From Lucifuga dentata (Eukaryota > Chordata > Actinopteri > Ophidiiformes > Bythitidae): DNA of 64,000 nucleotides. Position 1 is the first letter of the stretch; the number at the start of each line of letters is the position of its first letter. The notes under the pieces were generated by a model. The model searched no databases. It had not been told where the DNA came from and saw only the letters and a program-made list of their open reading frames with translations. The stretch covers positions 200,899-264,898 of the forward strand of contig VXCM01000149.1 in NCBI GenBank assembly GCA_014773175.1. Reading direction: 5' to 3'. The position numbers and the translations under genes are program-made. This document shows, piece by piece, positions 63,088-64,000 of the stretch.

Positions 63088-64000
63088 CTGTTCAATAGAA
63101 AGCAGGTACATGTGGTAGTCTATCATACCCGATTGTCAACATGAAAACAGCAAACATCCACTATTACAGCACACATCCTCTTACCTTATTTCTCCCTTTC
63201 CTTCTCTCTTTCTCTATTCTTTCTATTACTTATTTCACCCTTACTTTACTTCAGAGACTTCCAGTCTGTCTGTCTTTTGTCTTTCATCTCACAACTGAAA
63301 GCTACCTTACCCTATCTTTCTCTCCTTCTCATACTAACAATCATTCTATCACAGCACCACATGGGTCTGACAGCTCCGGAAAACTGAGAATTTCAAACAG
63401 GGGAGGGCTCCCCACATAATGCTGGAAAACTGCTTTTAATATTCATGGCCACAGACATAGGCCGACCTTTCATATTCAGAGACAGGAGAGCTGAGGAAAC
63501 TTTGCAACCCGTTGTAATTGGCATGCCTCAGAAAAGTCTGAAACAAGTGAAAGTAATAGTTTATAACATGCTGTACAGATTTATCTTTCTCAGAGACAGT
63601 CTTCATCACATACTGTGTGGCACCAAAACTGAACTGACAGTGAGATTAAAAAATCACTGTTTTGAGGAGAGAAAATAAAACTCCTTTAAAGAATCTGGGG
63701 TTTTTTTTTTATGTTTTTTCAAAAAATACAGATAGTTATAGATAACAGTTGGAGTAAAAAATCCCATTTAAGTATGACTGGTTTGAGAAAACTACAGACA
63801 TGTATTGTAACTCAATAATCTGTGACTCACACTTTGCATAAAACATATTGGAAAAGGTGCAAAATATTTTTAAGTATGGTCTTGTTTCACTGTTTTTCTT
63901 TTTAAAGAGGTTTAGCTTTGCCTAGAGCCCATCTCTGTAGTAAAGATTAATAGTAGTTAGTAGCAACAAACACAAACTATTCAGGAATTCTGACCAAAGT
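63088..64000. other. No confident feature
   Basis: This should be intron or further exons of the minus-strand gene. I found no exon with two good splice sites and compatible phase. A pyrimidine-rich stretch (63,180-63,330) is present. Confidence 0.4.

Noticed and set aside
1..64000. tRNA, rRNA, CRISPR arrays, viral genes, toxin genes
   Set aside because: Looked for while reading; none with supporting structure or sequence was seen.

Overview
The window looks like nuclear DNA from a ray-finned (teleost) fish. It is AT-rich, full of long dinucleotide microsatellites, and carries decayed copies of element types typical of fish: a Tc1/mariner transposase fossil, hAT-like termini, non-LTR retrotransposon tails, and a tail of the kind that ends in an ATGGATGG run. 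There is no operon-like gene packing, no tRNA or rRNA that I can see, and no CRISPR. Single N characters inside homopolymers or between exact sequence duplicates, plus one 66-N gap, show it is a draft scaffold.

The one gene I can support lies on the minus strand. At least ten small exons between 63,087 and 40,474 have splice sites and keep one reading frame across every junction. In transcript order they are 63,087-63,015; 61,902-61,781; 61,538-61,480; 59,649-59,486; 58,788-57,826 (963 nt, the largest); 54,464-54,241; 51,664-51,514; 48,204-48,082; 45,882-45,559 (possibly two exons around an 84-nt intron); a weaker 45,269-45,229; and 40,528/40,530-40,474. Together they encode roughly 765 residues of a protein with no start codon in view. 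Its layout is an N-terminal helical piece with a sequence like a protein kinase A RII-anchoring helix, a long Ser/Pro-rich disordered stretch, an acidic Asp/Ser stretch, and a charged helical segment (LERELRLLAK followed by TSEQLLRFQWIKQ). A weak exon at 30,624-30,565 and a likely terminal exon with a stop at 2,753-2,593 are in compatible phase and may complete the gene, which would make its 3' part about 38 kb long. I do not recognise the family.

The remainder, about 95 percent, is intron or intergenic DNA. From left to right: 1-2.6 kb has a TATC/CATC microsatellite and possible 3' UTR; 2.8-18 kb is mostly unique AT-rich DNA with microsatellites, a foldback element (8.6-9.1 kb), an interspersed fish repeat (10.2-10.8 kb), a degenerate minisatellite (12.3-12.6 kb), a hAT-like MITE (15.2-15.4 kb) and a retrotransposon tail (17.65-17.92 kb); 18.5-23.8 kb holds three insertions of similar architecture; 24-32 kb is mostly unique with a few candidate conserved non-coding segments; 32.2-33.15 kb is the Tc1 fossil; 34-45 kb has more microsatellites, two further foldback elements and a 14-bp minisatellite.

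The main points for follow-up are the putative RII-anchoring helix in an unidentified gene, the three-copy foldback element family, and five places where the assembly holds an unmerged exact duplicate around a single N.
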